From assembly GCA_026003195.1 (NCBI GenBank), contig BPGU01000001.1, positions 434,001-498,000 of the forward strand: a stretch of DNA of 64,000 nucleotides, written 5' to 3'. Below are positions 1 to 8,974 of the stretch, in pieces. This stretch comes from Armatimonadota bacterium (GTDB lineage: Bacteria > Armatimonadota > HRBIN16). Under the pieces are notes generated by a model. It worked only from the letters and a program-made list of their open reading frames with translations. It was not told the DNA's origin and did no database searches. How positions within the stretch are numbered: the first letter of the stretch is position 1; the number at the start of each line of letters is the position of its first letter. Made by a program: the position numbers and the translations under genes.

Positions 1-1279
1 CCTCTAACGCAGGCAGGAACACGCCCAGCCGGTCGGAGGTAGGGGCAATGCGATGTACGAGCATGATGCTGGGGTAGAGGCTCTCCACATCCGCCTTCAC
101 CACGCGCGGAATCACGCCGGTACGACGCACCTCCGTGTACCCACCGGGGAAATCGCGTGCGGCTTGGGGACGAGGTATCGCGTAGCCCGCGTGCAGATAG
201 GCGCGTACGAAAATGGCGTTAATCTTCTCGCCACTGCCGGCGGTTGCCACATGCTGGTAAGTGTCAGGAACCATCTGTGTCTGGTAGAACTCAGTCGGCA
301 GCACAATCTCCGCCAGTCGGGCGGTCTCCTGGGCGTCCTGCAGGGCGTACTGGCGCACCCTTTCGGGCGCAGAATGCCACTGCTCGCGCAGTTCGGCGCG
401 GTCTACCAGCACGCGCTCCTCGTCGGCGATACCATAGGCGCGGGCAACCTCTTTCAGCCCATAGCTCTGCAGGTCGCCCTTTGCCCAGTCGTAGCGCTGC
501 ACGGCGAAGTAGGTATCTACCACATGTCTCCCGGCAATATACACGGGGCGATAAGGGCGGTTAATCGCGCCAATGGGCAGGTTGCGCTCGCTGCCGATGG
601 TCATCGGTTGCCCACTGCGTCCTACCGTCAAGGAGATGCCGTGTTGTCGGGCGCGTTCTATGAGATAGGGAAGGTCGAAGCCGTACAGGTTGTGTCCTTC
701 CACTACGTCGGGGTCACGTTCGCGCAGGAGCTGCACAAACCGCTGCAGCATCTGCGATTCATCCGCATCGTCGAGCACCTCGCTCCAGCCGCGGTTGTCC
801 CGTAGCACGACGAGCAGTATCCGATTCGCAGGCTCTTGAGGGTTCAGGCCCGCTGTCTCAATATCCACCTGCATCCGATGCGCGTCGTCGAAGCTCATCG
901 TTTTGAACAGCGTGTAGCCGGAGAGCATCAGGAACTGCCGTTCGGCGCTACCGTAGGCCAGCACGTCCACGTGCATATCACGCAGGCGCAGGCGCGCGCT
1001 CTGGTAATCCGCCCACGAACGGAACTGCGCCATCCAGCAGAAGCCATCGCCGTCCAGCTGCTTCCACTGCGCGTTGATGTCAGGGTATTGCTGGGTGGTG
1101 AGCAACCAGGGAGTAAACGGTTCACGCCAGCTGATTCGCGAGCCGTCGGGCGTGCGCTGGTGCAGAATGGCTTCGGTGTCGGTCAGTTCCACTGCCACCA
1201 GGCGAGGAGTATCCTTCCAGCCGAAGAGAATCTCTTCGGCGGAGAGAGCAGGGGCGGCAATATCGAAAAGATTCATCAT
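1..1279 (-). CDS. DNA polymerase family B, N-terminal part (runs off left edge)
   Basis: About 426 residues of a family B (Pol II/archaeal-like) replicative or repair DNA polymerase are visible; the rest lies outside the window. The 3'-5' exonuclease domain shows ExoI (DIETAG, about residues 139-144), ExoII (EGHNLYGFDLPYL, about 194-206) and ExoIII (YALQD). Polymerase motif A (DVESLYPSIML) is near the truncated end. Motifs B and C would lie beyond base 1. No in-frame stop occurs. The start is one of two tandem ATGs at 1277-1279 or 1274-1276, with a GGAG about 9 bases upstream. Proofreading should be intact because all acidic exonuclease residues are present. The gene is divergent from the cupin gene. 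Confidence in the family is high; the exact subfamily is open. Confidence 0.9.
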   Translation of the reverse strand, partial: MMNLFDIAAPALSAEEILFGWKDTPRLVAVELTDTEAILHQRTPDGSRISWREPFTPWLLTTQQYPDINAQWKQLDGDGFCWMAQFRSWADYQSARLRLRDMHVDVLAYGSAERQFLMLSGYTLFKTMSFDDAHRMQVDIETAGLNPQEPANRILLVVLRDNRGWSEVLDDADESQMLQRFVQLLRERDPDVVEGHNLYGFDLPYLIERARQHGISLTVGRSGQPMTIGSERNLPIGAINRPYRPVYIAGRHVVDTYFAVQRYDWAKGDLQSYGLKEVARAYGIADEERVLVDRAELREQWHSAPERVRQYALQDAQETARLAEIVLPTEFYQTQMVPDTYQHVATAGSGEKINAIFVRAYLHAGYAIPRPQAARDFPGGYTEVRRTGVIPRVVKADVESLYPSIMLVHRIAPTSDRLGVFLPALE

Positions 1280-1420
1280 CCCACTGGCTCCGACAAAGAG
1301 TAAGCCCATCGTGATACTGGTGTCACCGGTACTGGTATTATACCTGAAGTATGTGTTGGCGGTATCGGCTCGGCAGGAACCTCCCCCCCCACTGCGAATC
1401 CGCTACTGGAGGTGAATGCG

Positions 1421-1783
1421 ATGGCGATTTACAAGAACCCCCAACCGCACTACTGGCAACCCGGCGGAGAGGTAGAAAAGCACTTTCACGACCACGATGA
1501 GACATGGGTCATTATGGACGGCAGAGCGAAGGCGTACATGATAGACCACGACGGGCAGTACCACGAGTTTATCCTTGAAAAGGGCGACATCTGGATGGTG
1601 GAAGCGGGAGTAGAGCATGGCTGTGTCGCTCTGGACGAGGGTGTGGCTATCTTTCCCTTCCCCGGCACCATTCCTGAAGGTGCTCAGCCGTATGGGCACT
1701 ACTATATGGAAAAAGAGGGCTACATCCCGAAGTTGAGGGTGGAACGAGTTCCTACAGACCGCTATCGCAGGGGGCAGGAGTGA
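1421..1783 (+). CDS. Small cupin-domain protein
   Basis: A 120-residue single-domain cupin. It has the first metal-binding motif (HFHDHDETW, about residues 21-29) and a second-strand region with GDIWMVEAGVEHG. The His/Glu set suggests a bound divalent metal, and the fold is used by sugar isomerases, dioxygenases and sensors. The ATG at 1421 is preferred because GGAGG lies 8 bases upstream; a GTG at 1412 would overlap that ribosome binding site. The stop codon TGA overlaps the next gene's ATG (TGATG), so the two are probably translationally coupled. The substrate cannot be told from sequence; the neighbouring dehydrogenase suggests small-molecule or sugar metabolism. Confidence 0.85.
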   Translation: MAIYKNPQPHYWQPGGEVEKHFHDHDETWVIMDGRAKAYMIDHDGQYHEFILEKGDIWMVEAGVEHGCVALDEGVAIFPFPGTIPEGAQPYGHYYMEKEGYIPKLRVERVPTDRYRRGQE

Positions 1784-2754
1784 TGCGCCGAATCGGAATA
1801 GAGTATCCCCAACGGGGGCAGATGCGCCTGATAGACATTGGCGAGCCGCCGCCCTTGCAACCCACGCAGATTCTGATACGTACCTGCTACACAGGCGTCA
1901 CCAATGGCACGGAGAGGCACGCTTTGCTGGCAGAACACGGGTTCACCCTGTACCCTTCCCGACACGGCTATCAGCATGTCGGACAGATAGAGGCGGTAGG
2001 AGCATCGGTGAAAGGGTTTCAGCCCGGCGACTGGGTGTTCTACGGGCAGTATGTGGGGCATCGCGGCTGGAATGTTGTAGACGTGGCTTTCGCCGATGTG
2101 CATTCTTACGGTTCTCACCTGTGTATCCCACTGCCCGAAGGGGTGGACTATCGGCTGTGCGCCCTGTGTGGCGTGGCGGGCGTAGCCATGCGGGCGGTGC
2201 GTCGATTTCGGGTAAAGCCAGCGCAAAGGGTATGGGTGGCGGGTGCAGGTGTTATCGGGCAGTTTGCGGCGCAGGCGGCGCGAGCGTTCGGCGCGCATGT
2301 GACGGTCACCGATCTACAGCCCAAACGTCTGGAAGTGGCGGAAACCTGCGGTGCGCATCGCACGATCAACGTTCGCGAACAGGGAATGGAGCCACTCCGA
2401 GAGGGTGCGCCCTACGACTGCATCATCGACTGTTCGGGTGCGCCTGACCTGCTGCAACAGGTTCACGACATGCGTCTGCTGGCGCATGGAGGTGTTATCG
2501 GTTTGGTGGCGGTGCGTTCGCAGACGGAGTTCCCCTGGGCGATGCTGCACGGCACGGAAGCGTCCATAGAGGTGTCCTGCCACTTCAGCCTGGACGACCT
2601 GCGGGTTCTGCTGTATTTCGTGCAGCAGGGGGTTATCCGCATCGAGCCGGTGATATCCCATGTGGTACCCATTGAGCAGGCTCCCGTGATATACGAAACC
2701 CTGCGTGATCGCCCGGCGGAGTTGCTCGGTGTGATTTTTGACTGGACGCAGTGA
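1783..2754 (+). CDS. MDR-family (zinc-type alcohol dehydrogenase-like) oxidoreductase
   Basis: A 323-residue medium-chain dehydrogenase/reductase. It has an N-terminal GroES-like domain (RHGYQHVGQIEAVG) and a Rossmann fold with the nucleotide motif GAGVIG (about residues 151-156). The N-terminal CYTGVTNGTE segment resembles the BchC/2-desacetyl-2-hydroxyethyl bacteriochlorophyllide dehydrogenase-like branch rather than classical alcohol dehydrogenases. The four-Cys structural zinc lobe is not evident. Its ATG overlaps the cupin stop, and the carbon-nitrogen hydrolase follows 15 bases downstream, so all three are likely one operon. The substrate is unknown; the BchC-like resemblance is not evidence for photosynthesis here. 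Confidence 0.85.
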   Translation: MRRIGIEYPQRGQMRLIDIGEPPPLQPTQILIRTCYTGVTNGTERHALLAEHGFTLYPSRHGYQHVGQIEAVGASVKGFQPGDWVFYGQYVGHRGWNVVDVAFADVHSYGSHLCIPLPEGVDYRLCALCGVAGVAMRAVRRFRVKPAQRVWVAGAGVIGQFAAQAARAFGAHVTVTDLQPKRLEVAETCGAHRTINVREQGMEPLREGAPYDCIIDCSGAPDLLQQVHDMRLLAHGGVIGLVAVRSQTEFPWAMLHGTEASIEVSCHFSLDDLRVLLYFVQQGVIRIEPVISHVVPIEQAPVIYETLRDRPAELLGVIFDWTQ

Positions 2755-2769
2755 CGGAGGACGGAAGGG

Positions 2770-3578
2770 ATGACCCTTCGCGTTGCAGGCGCACAGATAC
2801 CCGTCACCACGGATATCGAGAGCAATCTCGCCGCTATCCGTCGCGCTATAGCGTATGCCGCGGAGCAACGGGCGGACGTGCTACTCACCCCTGAGGGGTC
2901 GCTGAGTGGTTACACGCCTCGTTTTGACTCTCAGGCAGTCAACGAGGCATTGCAGCAAGTGGTCGCAGAAGCGTCGTCGGCGGGGCTGGCGCTGGCACTG
3001 GGGACGTGTTACATCGAAGCCGATGGGCTGTGCTATAACCAGATTCGCTTCTATGACCAGCGGGGACAGTACCTCGGCTTTCATGCTAAGATACTGCGCT
3101 GCGGTAGCATGAGCCATCCGCCCGTTGGAGAGATAGCGCACTACGCTACTGCGCCTTTGCGTACCTTTGCACGGTCGGCGGGCTCCTCTGTAACGACCTG
3201 TGGGCAAACCCTACCTGTACGCCTATGCCCGACACTCATCTGACGCAGCAGCTTGCCGCAATGGGAGCAAAGGTCGTCTTCCATGCGGTGAACGGCGGGC
3301 GCGATGGCTCAGAGTGGTCGCGGGTAGCATGGCGCTACCACGAGGCAAACCTGCGCCTGCGTGCGCACGCGGGCAAGATTTGGATGGTGACGGTGGACAA
3401 CTGTTACCCTCTGCACCTGCGGTGTTCCTCGCCCTCAGGGGTGGTGTCGCCGTCTGGAGAGTGGAAAGTGCGCGTCAGAGCACAGGGGGAGCGATTTTTC
3501 CTGTATACAATTCCGGTAGACAGTTTTTCCTTGCCGAGTTATAATGTCGAAAAGGATACTTTCTCCACGAGGAGGTGA
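2770..3578 (+). pseudogene. Carbon-nitrogen hydrolase (nitrilase family), broken by a -1 base frameshift
   Basis: Two overlapping frames together encode one nitrilase-superfamily amidase of about 269 residues. The first frame (from ATG 2770) holds the catalytic Glu (LTPEGSLSGY) and Lys (FHAKILRCG). The second frame, readable from about 3168, begins CTVGGLLCNDLWANP and holds the catalytic Cys (TGT 3189-3191). The switch occurs at ACCTTTGCACG (3163-3173); one extra T after 3166-3168 would restore a continuous frame. As read, the product would stop at 3243 without the nucleophile and be inactive. The complete triad split around one base suggests a very recent mutation or a sequencing error rather than an old pseudogene. 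It is the third gene of the cupin-MDR operon. Confidence 0.85.
3517..3545 (+). promoter_or_regulatory. Sigma-70-type promoter for the first prepilin
   Basis: TAGACA (3517-3522), a 17-base spacer, then TATAAT (3540-3545). It lies inside the 3' end of the hydrolase reading frame and would give a leader of roughly 135 bases before the prepilin ATG at 3688. Confidence 0.5.
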
Positions 3579-3687
3579 TGAGGAAGCGAGAAGATGGTTC
3601 GCATAGCACGGCAGAAAACAGTGCTTGAACTCTTCTGGCTTCACAGTGTGCCCATGGCGCACAGTCACGAAAAAAGAGGTTTTAGCC

Positions 3688-4491
3688 ATGAAGCGCGCAT
3701 TTACCCTCATCGAGTTGCTCGTGGTGATAGCGATCATCGCAATACTGGCAGCGATTCTGTTCCCGGTATTCGCTCAGGCTCGCGAGAAGGCACGCGCCAC
3801 GGGCTGTCTATCCAACTGCAAGCAGCTGGGCACAGCGTTCATGATGTACCTGCAGGATTATGACGAACGCTTCCCCGCGATTACCTGGTTCGACTCGTAC
3901 GATTCTTCTAACAACTGGCTGGGGAGCTTGTCGTGGCCGCTGGTGCTTATCCCTTATCACAAGAACACAGGTAAGGGAAGCTTTCTGGTATGTCCCAGCG
4001 ACAGCGACCACCCCAACTTCTCGAAACCGGAGTATATCTACCAGCTTCGGGCTGTGAACTGGCCCGGTTCCGAGCGAGACCTGACCACCTACGAAATGGC
4101 GCAGGTGTTCCCGCTGTCCTACGCGGCGAACTATTATCTCTCCAACTCCTAGCCGCGAGTACCCGGAGCGATTGGGCAAGTCGGCTTCGCGCTGGCAACC
4201 ATCGTGAAGCCGGCGAGCGTGTTCTTCCTCACGGAGTTTGGGCGCGGGAACATGCCCTGGTCGCAGATACCCTACAGCGTGTACTATACCATCCCGGGCT
4301 ACGGGGTGACCACACGCTGGAAGGCAGGACAGCGCCACCATGGCGGGCGCAATTTCGTCTTCTGCGATGGTCACGCCAAGTACTTCCGGGAGCCGATTAA
4401 CCTCGATATGGCTGGCGTCACTACCAACGATGTGGTGGCGGCTTACCGGCGCATTGGCGTACTGACCGACCCCTTAGACGAAGGCTTATAA
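3688..4491 (+). pseudogene. DUF1559-type prepilin with an in-frame TAG stop
   Basis: Starts at ATG 3688 (AAAGAGG upstream) with a type III prepilin signal: MKRA then [18 protein letters not shown], the long hydrophobic pilin helix. This is followed by [12 protein letters not shown], a CLSN/C motif and LQDYDERFP, all typical of the DUF1559 (SBP_bac_10) family common in Planctomycetota and Armatimonadota. TAG at 4150-4152 interrupts the gene after YYLSNS. The same frame then continues without another stop to 4491 and contains the conserved C-terminal end (HHGGRNFVFCDGHAKYFR), so the halves clearly belong to one 267-codon gene. TAG serves as a normal stop elsewhere in the window (for example at the ends of the two large glycosidase and nuo genes near 22667, 56830 and 62370), so recoding is unlikely. 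As written the product is a truncated 154-residue pilin. Confidence 0.85.
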
Positions 4492-4505
4492 ACGCCGAAC
4501 GCATC

Positions 4506-4533
4506 GTGGAGCCGCCGCGTGCGGCGGCTCCAC
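4506..4533 (+). terminator. Rho-independent terminator-like hairpin
   Basis: A perfect 13-bp inverted repeat (GTGGAGCCGCCGC / GCGGCGGCTCCAC) with only GT between the arms, followed by a moderately T-rich CTCCTGTTTGT. It lies 15 bases after the prepilin stop. Confidence 0.6.
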
Positions 4534-4564
4534 CTCCTGTTTGTACCGGCTTTCCACGTACCCC

Positions 4565-4593
4565 TTGCCTTTTTCGCGCGATTTTGGTATGAT
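4565..4593 (+). promoter_or_regulatory. Promoter of the sigma factor gene
   Basis: TTGCCT (4565-4570), a 17-base spacer, and an extended -10 TGGTATGAT whose hexamer TATGAT occupies 4588-4593. Transcription would start near 4600, which rules out the GTG at 4596 as a translation start. Confidence 0.55.
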
Positions 4594-4664
4594 GAGTGCA
4601 GAACACGGCTGTATCCATGCAGCCGCCCACTCTACACTGGGTGAGGATTGAAGCAACGGTGTTC

Positions 4665-5336
4665 ATGGAAGGTGAATCGCAAGTCAAGCGCAGCTATCGT
4701 CGCTTCATGCAGATGTCCGACAGGGAAATCGTAGAACAGGCACAGAAAGGCGACGAGCAGGCTGCAGAGTTCCTGCTGTATAAGTATCGCAATCTGGTTC
4801 GCACCAAGGTTCGATCATATTTCCTGTTGGGCGCAGAGCGGGAGGACCTGCTACAGGTCGGCATGATTGGGCTGTGGCAGGCAATCCTCGATTACCGAAC
4901 GGATAAGCCCATCTCATTCCCGGCGTTCGCCAAGGTGTGCATCCAGCGCCATATCATCACCGCCATCAAAGCGGCGACACGACAGAAGCAGATGCCTTTG
5001 AACACCTCCCTCTCGCTGGAGGTGACAGCGGAAGACGAAGATGCAGATTGGAGCCTGGCGGATATGCTGCCCGCCGAGCCGAGTAGCGATCCTGAGGAGC
5101 GGCTCCTGCGCGCCGAGGACACCCGCCAGCTGCAACGGACCCTACAGCAACTGCTGAGTGACTTCGAATGGCGCGTGCTGATGCATTACCACTTTGGCAA
5201 ATCGTATCGGGAGATCGCCGAGGCGTTGCAGTGCAAAACGAAGTCGGTAGACAACGCCCTGGCGCGAATCAAACGTAAGGTGGCAGGGCTGCCTCTGGGC
5301 AAAGCCGACCTGCGCGAACTCTTTATGAATAACTGA
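4665..5336 (+). CDS. SigH-type RNA polymerase sigma factor
   Basis: A 223-residue sigma-70 family factor most like Firmicute SigH/Spo0H. Region 2 is clear (KYRNLVRTKVRSYFLLGAER, then EDLLQVGMIGLWQAI), followed by the SigH-like FPAFAKVCIQRHIITAIKAA and TRQKQMPLNTSLSL. A region 4 helix-turn-helix follows (SYREIAEALQCKTKSVDNAL, then ARIKRKV). The start at ATG 4665 is chosen because the promoter at 4565-4593 lies upstream and the family N-terminus (MSDREIVEQAQKGD) begins soon after. glyQ follows after 6 bases. Armatimonadota are not classical endospore formers, so its regulon is likely stress, competence or pilus genes; that is inference. Confidence 0.9.
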   Translation: MEGESQVKRSYRRFMQMSDREIVEQAQKGDEQAAEFLLYKYRNLVRTKVRSYFLLGAEREDLLQVGMIGLWQAILDYRTDKPISFPAFAKVCIQRHIITAIKAATRQKQMPLNTSLSLEVTAEDEDADWSLADMLPAEPSSDPEERLLRAEDTRQLQRTLQQLLSDFEWRVLMHYHFGKSYREIAEALQCKTKSVDNALARIKRKVAGLPLGKADLRELFMNN

Positions 5337-5342
5337 GGTGCT

Positions 5343-6233
5343 ATGACCTTTCAGGAACTACTGCTGAGACTGGAACAGTTCTGGGCGCAACACGGGTGCC
5401 TGATTTTACAGCCCTACGATGTGGAGGTTGGAGCAGGCACGATGGCGCCTGGCACGGCACTGCGCAGCCTCGGACCAGAGCCGTGGAACGTCGCGTACGT
5501 ACAACCCTCCCGCCGCCCCGCCGACGGACGCTACGGGCGTAATCCCATGCGCGTGCAACACTACTACCAGTATCAGGTCATCCTCAAGCCATCGCCGGAG
5601 AACGTGGTGGACCTGTATCTGGATAGCCTGCGCGCGCTGGACATTGACCCTCTCGAACACGACATCCGCTTTGTGGAGGACGACTGGGAAGCTCCAACTC
5701 TGGGCGCGTCTGGCGTGGGCTGGGAAGTGTGGCTAGACGGCACCGAAATCACGCAGTTCACCTACTTCCAGCAGATGGGAGGCATTGAGTGTCGCCCCGT
5801 TTGCGCCGAAATCACCTACGGTCCCGAGCGACTGGCGATGTGCCTGCAGAAGAAAGAGAGCTTCTGGGAGCTGGAGTGGGCGCACGGCATCACCTATGGC
5901 GAGGTGGACCGACACGCCGAGATAGAGCACAACTACTACAACTTTGACTATGCAGACGTGGAGATGCTGTTCCGCCTCTTTGAGATGTTCGAGGCGGAGG
6001 GTCATCGCATTGCAGGTTTGGGATATACACACCCGGCTTTTGATTATGCGCTGAAGTGTTCGCATGTATTCAACCTGCTGGATGCGCGGGGCAGCATCTC
6101 CGTTACCGAACGCGCCAGCTATATCAACCGCGTGCGTGCACTGGCACGGAAGTGCTGCATACTGTACCTCCAGCAGCGTGAAGAGATGGGCTTCCCGCTG
6201 CTGAAAACACAGGAGGCGTTGACTGCGGTATGA
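5343..6233 (+). CDS. glyQ: Glycyl-tRNA synthetase alpha subunit
   Basis: A 296-residue catalytic subunit of the bacterial alpha2beta2 glycyl-tRNA synthetase, which makes glycyl adenylate and charges tRNA-Gly. The hallmarks are [20 protein letters not shown] at the N-terminus, [31 protein letters not shown] and [20 protein letters not shown]. Length matches the family. It starts with ATG six bases after the sigma factor stop. Its TGA overlaps the lepB ATG by four bases (ATGA). The beta subunit glyS lies downstream of lepB, so the pair is split by one inserted gene. Confidence 0.97.
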   Translation: MTFQELLLRLEQFWAQHGCLILQPYDVEVGAGTMAPGTALRSLGPEPWNVAYVQPSRRPADGRYGRNPMRVQHYYQYQVILKPSPENVVDLYLDSLRALDIDPLEHDIRFVEDDWEAPTLGASGVGWEVWLDGTEITQFTYFQQMGGIECRPVCAEITYGPERLAMCLQKKESFWELEWAHGITYGEVDRHAEIEHNYYNFDYADVEMLFRLFEMFEAEGHRIAGLGYTHPAFDYALKCSHVFNLLDARGSISVTERASYINRVRALARKCCILYLQQREEMGFPLLKTQEALTAV

Positions 6234-6748
6234 AAACGATGCTACTCGCGTGGCTTGCTTCCGCCATGCGAGTAGCGGTGGTCAGCGCCCTCGTATTTTT
6301 GCTAACGGTAAACTTCGTAGGTCAAGGGTTCCGTGTGGATGGGCGATGCATGGAACCCAATTTACATCATGGGGAGCGCGTGCTCACCGAAAAGGTCAGC
6401 TACCGGTGGCGACAGCCCCGGCGCGGCGACGTGGTGGTTTTTCGGGTTCCCGATGGCACCAACGAACTGATGGTGAAACGGGTGATCGCTTTGCCCGGGG
6501 AACGCATCAGCATTCGCAACGGCAAGGTGTACATCAACGGATGCCCTCTGCCGGAGCCGTATCGGCGCTATGAGATGCACTATTTCATGCGCGAGAAAAC
6601 GGTGCCCGAGGGAATGTTATTCGTCATGGGAGATAACCGCGACGTGAGCAACGACAGTCGCGACTGGGGATTCCTGCCTATGCGTCGCGTGATGGCGCGG
6701 GTGTGGTGCCGATACCAGCTGCCCTGGCGCTTCGAACTGGTTAGATAA
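6230..6748 (+). CDS. lepB: Type I signal peptidase with Cys at the catalytic Ser position
   Basis: A 172-residue S26A signal peptidase that would cut secretory signal peptides on the outer face of the membrane. One N-terminal transmembrane helix (about residues 10-31) is followed by box B, here [17 protein letters not shown]. The family has a Ser directly before MEP; the codon here is TGC (Cys). The other boxes look normal: RRGDVVVFR, the Lys-containing [13 protein letters not shown], and box [18 protein letters not shown]. The general base Lys is therefore kept while the nucleophile is substituted. The ATG overlaps the glyQ stop (ATGA), giving translational coupling, and glyS follows 71 bases later. 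It may be an active Cys-Lys peptidase or a specialised or inactive paralogue. Confidence 0.92.
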   Translation: MKTMLLAWLASAMRVAVVSALVFLLTVNFVGQGFRVDGRCMEPNLHHGERVLTEKVSYRWRQPRRGDVVVFRVPDGTNELMVKRVIALPGERISIRNGKVYINGCPLPEPYRRYEMHYFMREKTVPEGMLFVMGDNRDVSNDSRDWGFLPMRRVMARVWCRYQLPWRFELVR

Positions 6749-6819
6749 GAGGGAAGAGCACTGGCGGACTGCTGGTTTGTTGCGCCTGATGGAACCTTTT
6801 TTCGTGTGGGAGGTCTACT

Positions 6820-8928
6820 GTGGCAGATTTACTGCTCGAGATCGGAACCGAAGAGCTGCCCGCAGGTGTGGTGGAAAGCGCGCTGGAGCAGCTGCAGGCT
6901 GCAGTGACCCAGCGACTGCAGGAGGCGCGTATCGCTTTTGGTGCGGTGGAGACCTTTGGTACACCGCGCAGGTTGATCCTGTTCCTCCAGGAGGTTGCAC
7001 CGGCTCAGACCGACGTCGTGCGCGAAGTGCGCGGTCCTGCGGCGAATATCGCGTTTGACGCACAGGGTCACCCTACCCCCGCTGCGCTGGGGTTCGCCCG
7101 CAAGCAGGGCGTGGACGTAAGCGAACTGGAAGTGGTGCATACCCCGCAGGGCGACTACGTGATGGCGAAGGTTTTCGAACGCGGCAAACCGACCGTAGAG
7201 GTCGCAGCCAGTCTCTTTCCCGAAGCCATCCGCTCCCTGACCTTTCCCAAAATGATGCGCTGGGGCAGTGGCAACCTGCGTTTCTGCCGTCCGATACGCT
7301 GGTTGCTGGCGTTGTATGGTGGCGAGGTCGTGCCGTTTGAACTGGACGGCATCCGCAGCGGCAACCGCTCCCGCGGGCATCGATTCCTCGCACCGGAGGC
7401 GTTTGAAGTGCGAACCCCTGCCGATCTGTTTCACCAGCTGGACGAGCGATACGTGCTGTACGATCACCGCCGCCGGCGAGAGGTGATTCGCGAGCAGGCA
7501 AACCGCCTTGCGGAACAGGTTGGCGGGCATATCCTGTGGGACGATGCGCTGTTGGACGAGGTCACCCATCTGGTGGAGTACCCCACTGCCTTGCTGGGGC
7601 GTTTTGAGCCCACCTTTCTGAACCTGCCTGAACCGATACTCATTACCGCGATGAAGAAACACCAGCGGTTCTTCGCGGTGGTGGATGCTCAGGGCAAACT
7701 GTTGCCGTACTTCGTGGCAGTGCGCAACGGCGATGACCGCCATCTGGACGTCGTGCGCGACGGTAATGAGCGTGTGTTGACCGCTCGATTCAACGATGCG
7801 CACTTCTTCTACGAGCGCGACCGCCAGCAACCGCTGGAGGCGTTTGTGGGCGAACTAAAGCGCATCGTGTTTCAGGAGAGGCTCGGCACGATGGCAGACA
7901 AGACCGCTCGCCTGGCGAAGATAGCACGGGAGATGGCGGAGCAGGTAGGGCTAGACCCCTCGCTGGCGGAACGGGCTGCTACCCTCTGCAAAGCCGACCT
8001 GGCCACCGAAGTGGTGATGGAGCTGCCCGCGCTGCAGGGTGTCATGGGCAGGGAGTACGCCCTGCTGTCGGGCGAAGAGAACACCGTCGCTCAGGCGATC
8101 GCCGAGCACTACATGCCCCGTTTCGCCGGGGACGATCTTCCCGAAAGCGTACTCGGGCGGCTGCTCGCAGTATGTGATCGGGTGGATACACTGGTGGGCT
8201 ACGTGGGCGCTTTGGGGATTATACCTACCGGTTCCGGCGACCCATTTGGCTTGCGGAGAGCTGCACAGGGCGTGGTGCAGATTCTGGCCACGGTGGAGGG
8301 GATGCCGCGCCTGTGGTCACTGGTGGATACGGCGATACGCGCGTATGCACAGCAGGGGGTCAGCGTCGGTGAGGAGGGATTGCGTCAGCTGGCGCAGATG
8401 TTCTTGGGAAGGATGGAGGCTCTGCTGGAGGACGAGGGTGTCCGCTACGACGTGGTTCAGACGGTGTTGGCGGAAGAGCGCGTGGAGCCGTTTGCAGCGA
8501 GGGCGAATGCTCATATGCTCAACGCCTTGCCTATGCAGCGGCTGACCCCCGTGGCGCTGGCAGCAACGCGCGTGCGCAACATCCTAAAGGCGAGTGAGGC
8601 GGTCAAACTGGCGCAGACCGCTATCCTGCGACCACCCCTGGAATGGCTCGCACAGGTGGACACGACGCTCTTCCAGCAGGAGGAGGAGCATACCCTGCAC
8701 GAAAGAGCTCTGCAACACCAGCAGCAGATTACCGAAGCGGCGGAGCGGTTCCGCAGTGAAGAGGTGTTTTCCTTGCTGGAAGCGTTCACCGAACCAGTCA
8801 ACCGCTTCTTTGATGCCGTACTGGTGATGGCACCGGACGAGGCGATACGACGCAATCGCCTGCTGTTGCTGGCTGGCGTAGATGCTCTCTATCGGTACCT
8901 CGGCGATTTCAGCAAGCTGGTGGTTTGA
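6820..8928 (+). CDS. glyS: Glycyl-tRNA synthetase beta subunit
   Basis: A 702-residue beta chain of the heterotetrameric glycyl-tRNA synthetase, which binds tRNA-Gly and is required for charging. The N-terminus MADLLLEIGTEELPAG is diagnostic, followed by GTPRRLILFLQEVAP, SLTFPKMMRWG, ITAMKKHQRFFAV, NGDERVLTARFNDAHFFYE-like sequence, the HD-like segment, and a C-terminal anticodon-binding region including PTGSGDPFGLRRAAQGV. It starts with GTG at 6820, with a GGAGG about 10 bases upstream. It forms one transcription unit with sigH, glyQ and lepB. Length is normal. Confidence 0.97.
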   Translation: MADLLLEIGTEELPAGVVESALEQLQAAVTQRLQEARIAFGAVETFGTPRRLILFLQEVAPAQTDVVREVRGPAANIAFDAQGHPTPAALGFARKQGVDVSELEVVHTPQGDYVMAKVFERGKPTVEVAASLFPEAIRSLTFPKMMRWGSGNLRFCRPIRWLLALYGGEVVPFELDGIRSGNRSRGHRFLAPEAFEVRTPADLFHQLDERYVLYDHRRRREVIREQANRLAEQVGGHILWDDALLDEVTHLVEYPTALLGRFEPTFLNLPEPILITAMKKHQRFFAVVDAQGKLLPYFVAVRNGDDRHLDVVRDGNERVLTARFNDAHFFYERDRQQPLEAFVGELKRIVFQERLGTMADKTARLAKIAREMAEQVGLDPSLAERAATLCKADLATEVVMELPALQGVMGREYALLSGEENTVAQAIAEHYMPRFAGDDLPESVLGRLLAVCDRVDTLVGYVGALGIIPTGSGDPFGLRRAAQGVVQILATVEGMPRLWSLVDTAIRAYAQQGVSVGEEGLRQLAQMFLGRMEALLEDEGVRYDVVQTVLAEERVEPFAARANAHMLNALPMQRLTPVALAATRVRNILKASEAVKLAQTAILRPPLEWLAQVDTTLFQQEEEHTLHERALQHQQQITEAAERFRSEEVFSLLEAFTEPVNRFFDAVLVMAPDEAIRRNRLLLLAGVDALYRYLGDFSKLVV

Positions 8929-8974
8929 CCCGCTGACTGGTAGAGCCTGTCTGCTCTTGACCACAAACAGCATA

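Noticed and set aside
53-1303. Plus-strand frames at the left edge
   Set aside because: They are shadows of the DNA polymerase B gene, whose exonuclease and motif A sequences are unmistakable on the minus strand.
4150-4152. Alternative genetic code with TAG as sense
   Set aside because: TAG ends several complete genes in the window, including nuoC, nuoG and nuoH.
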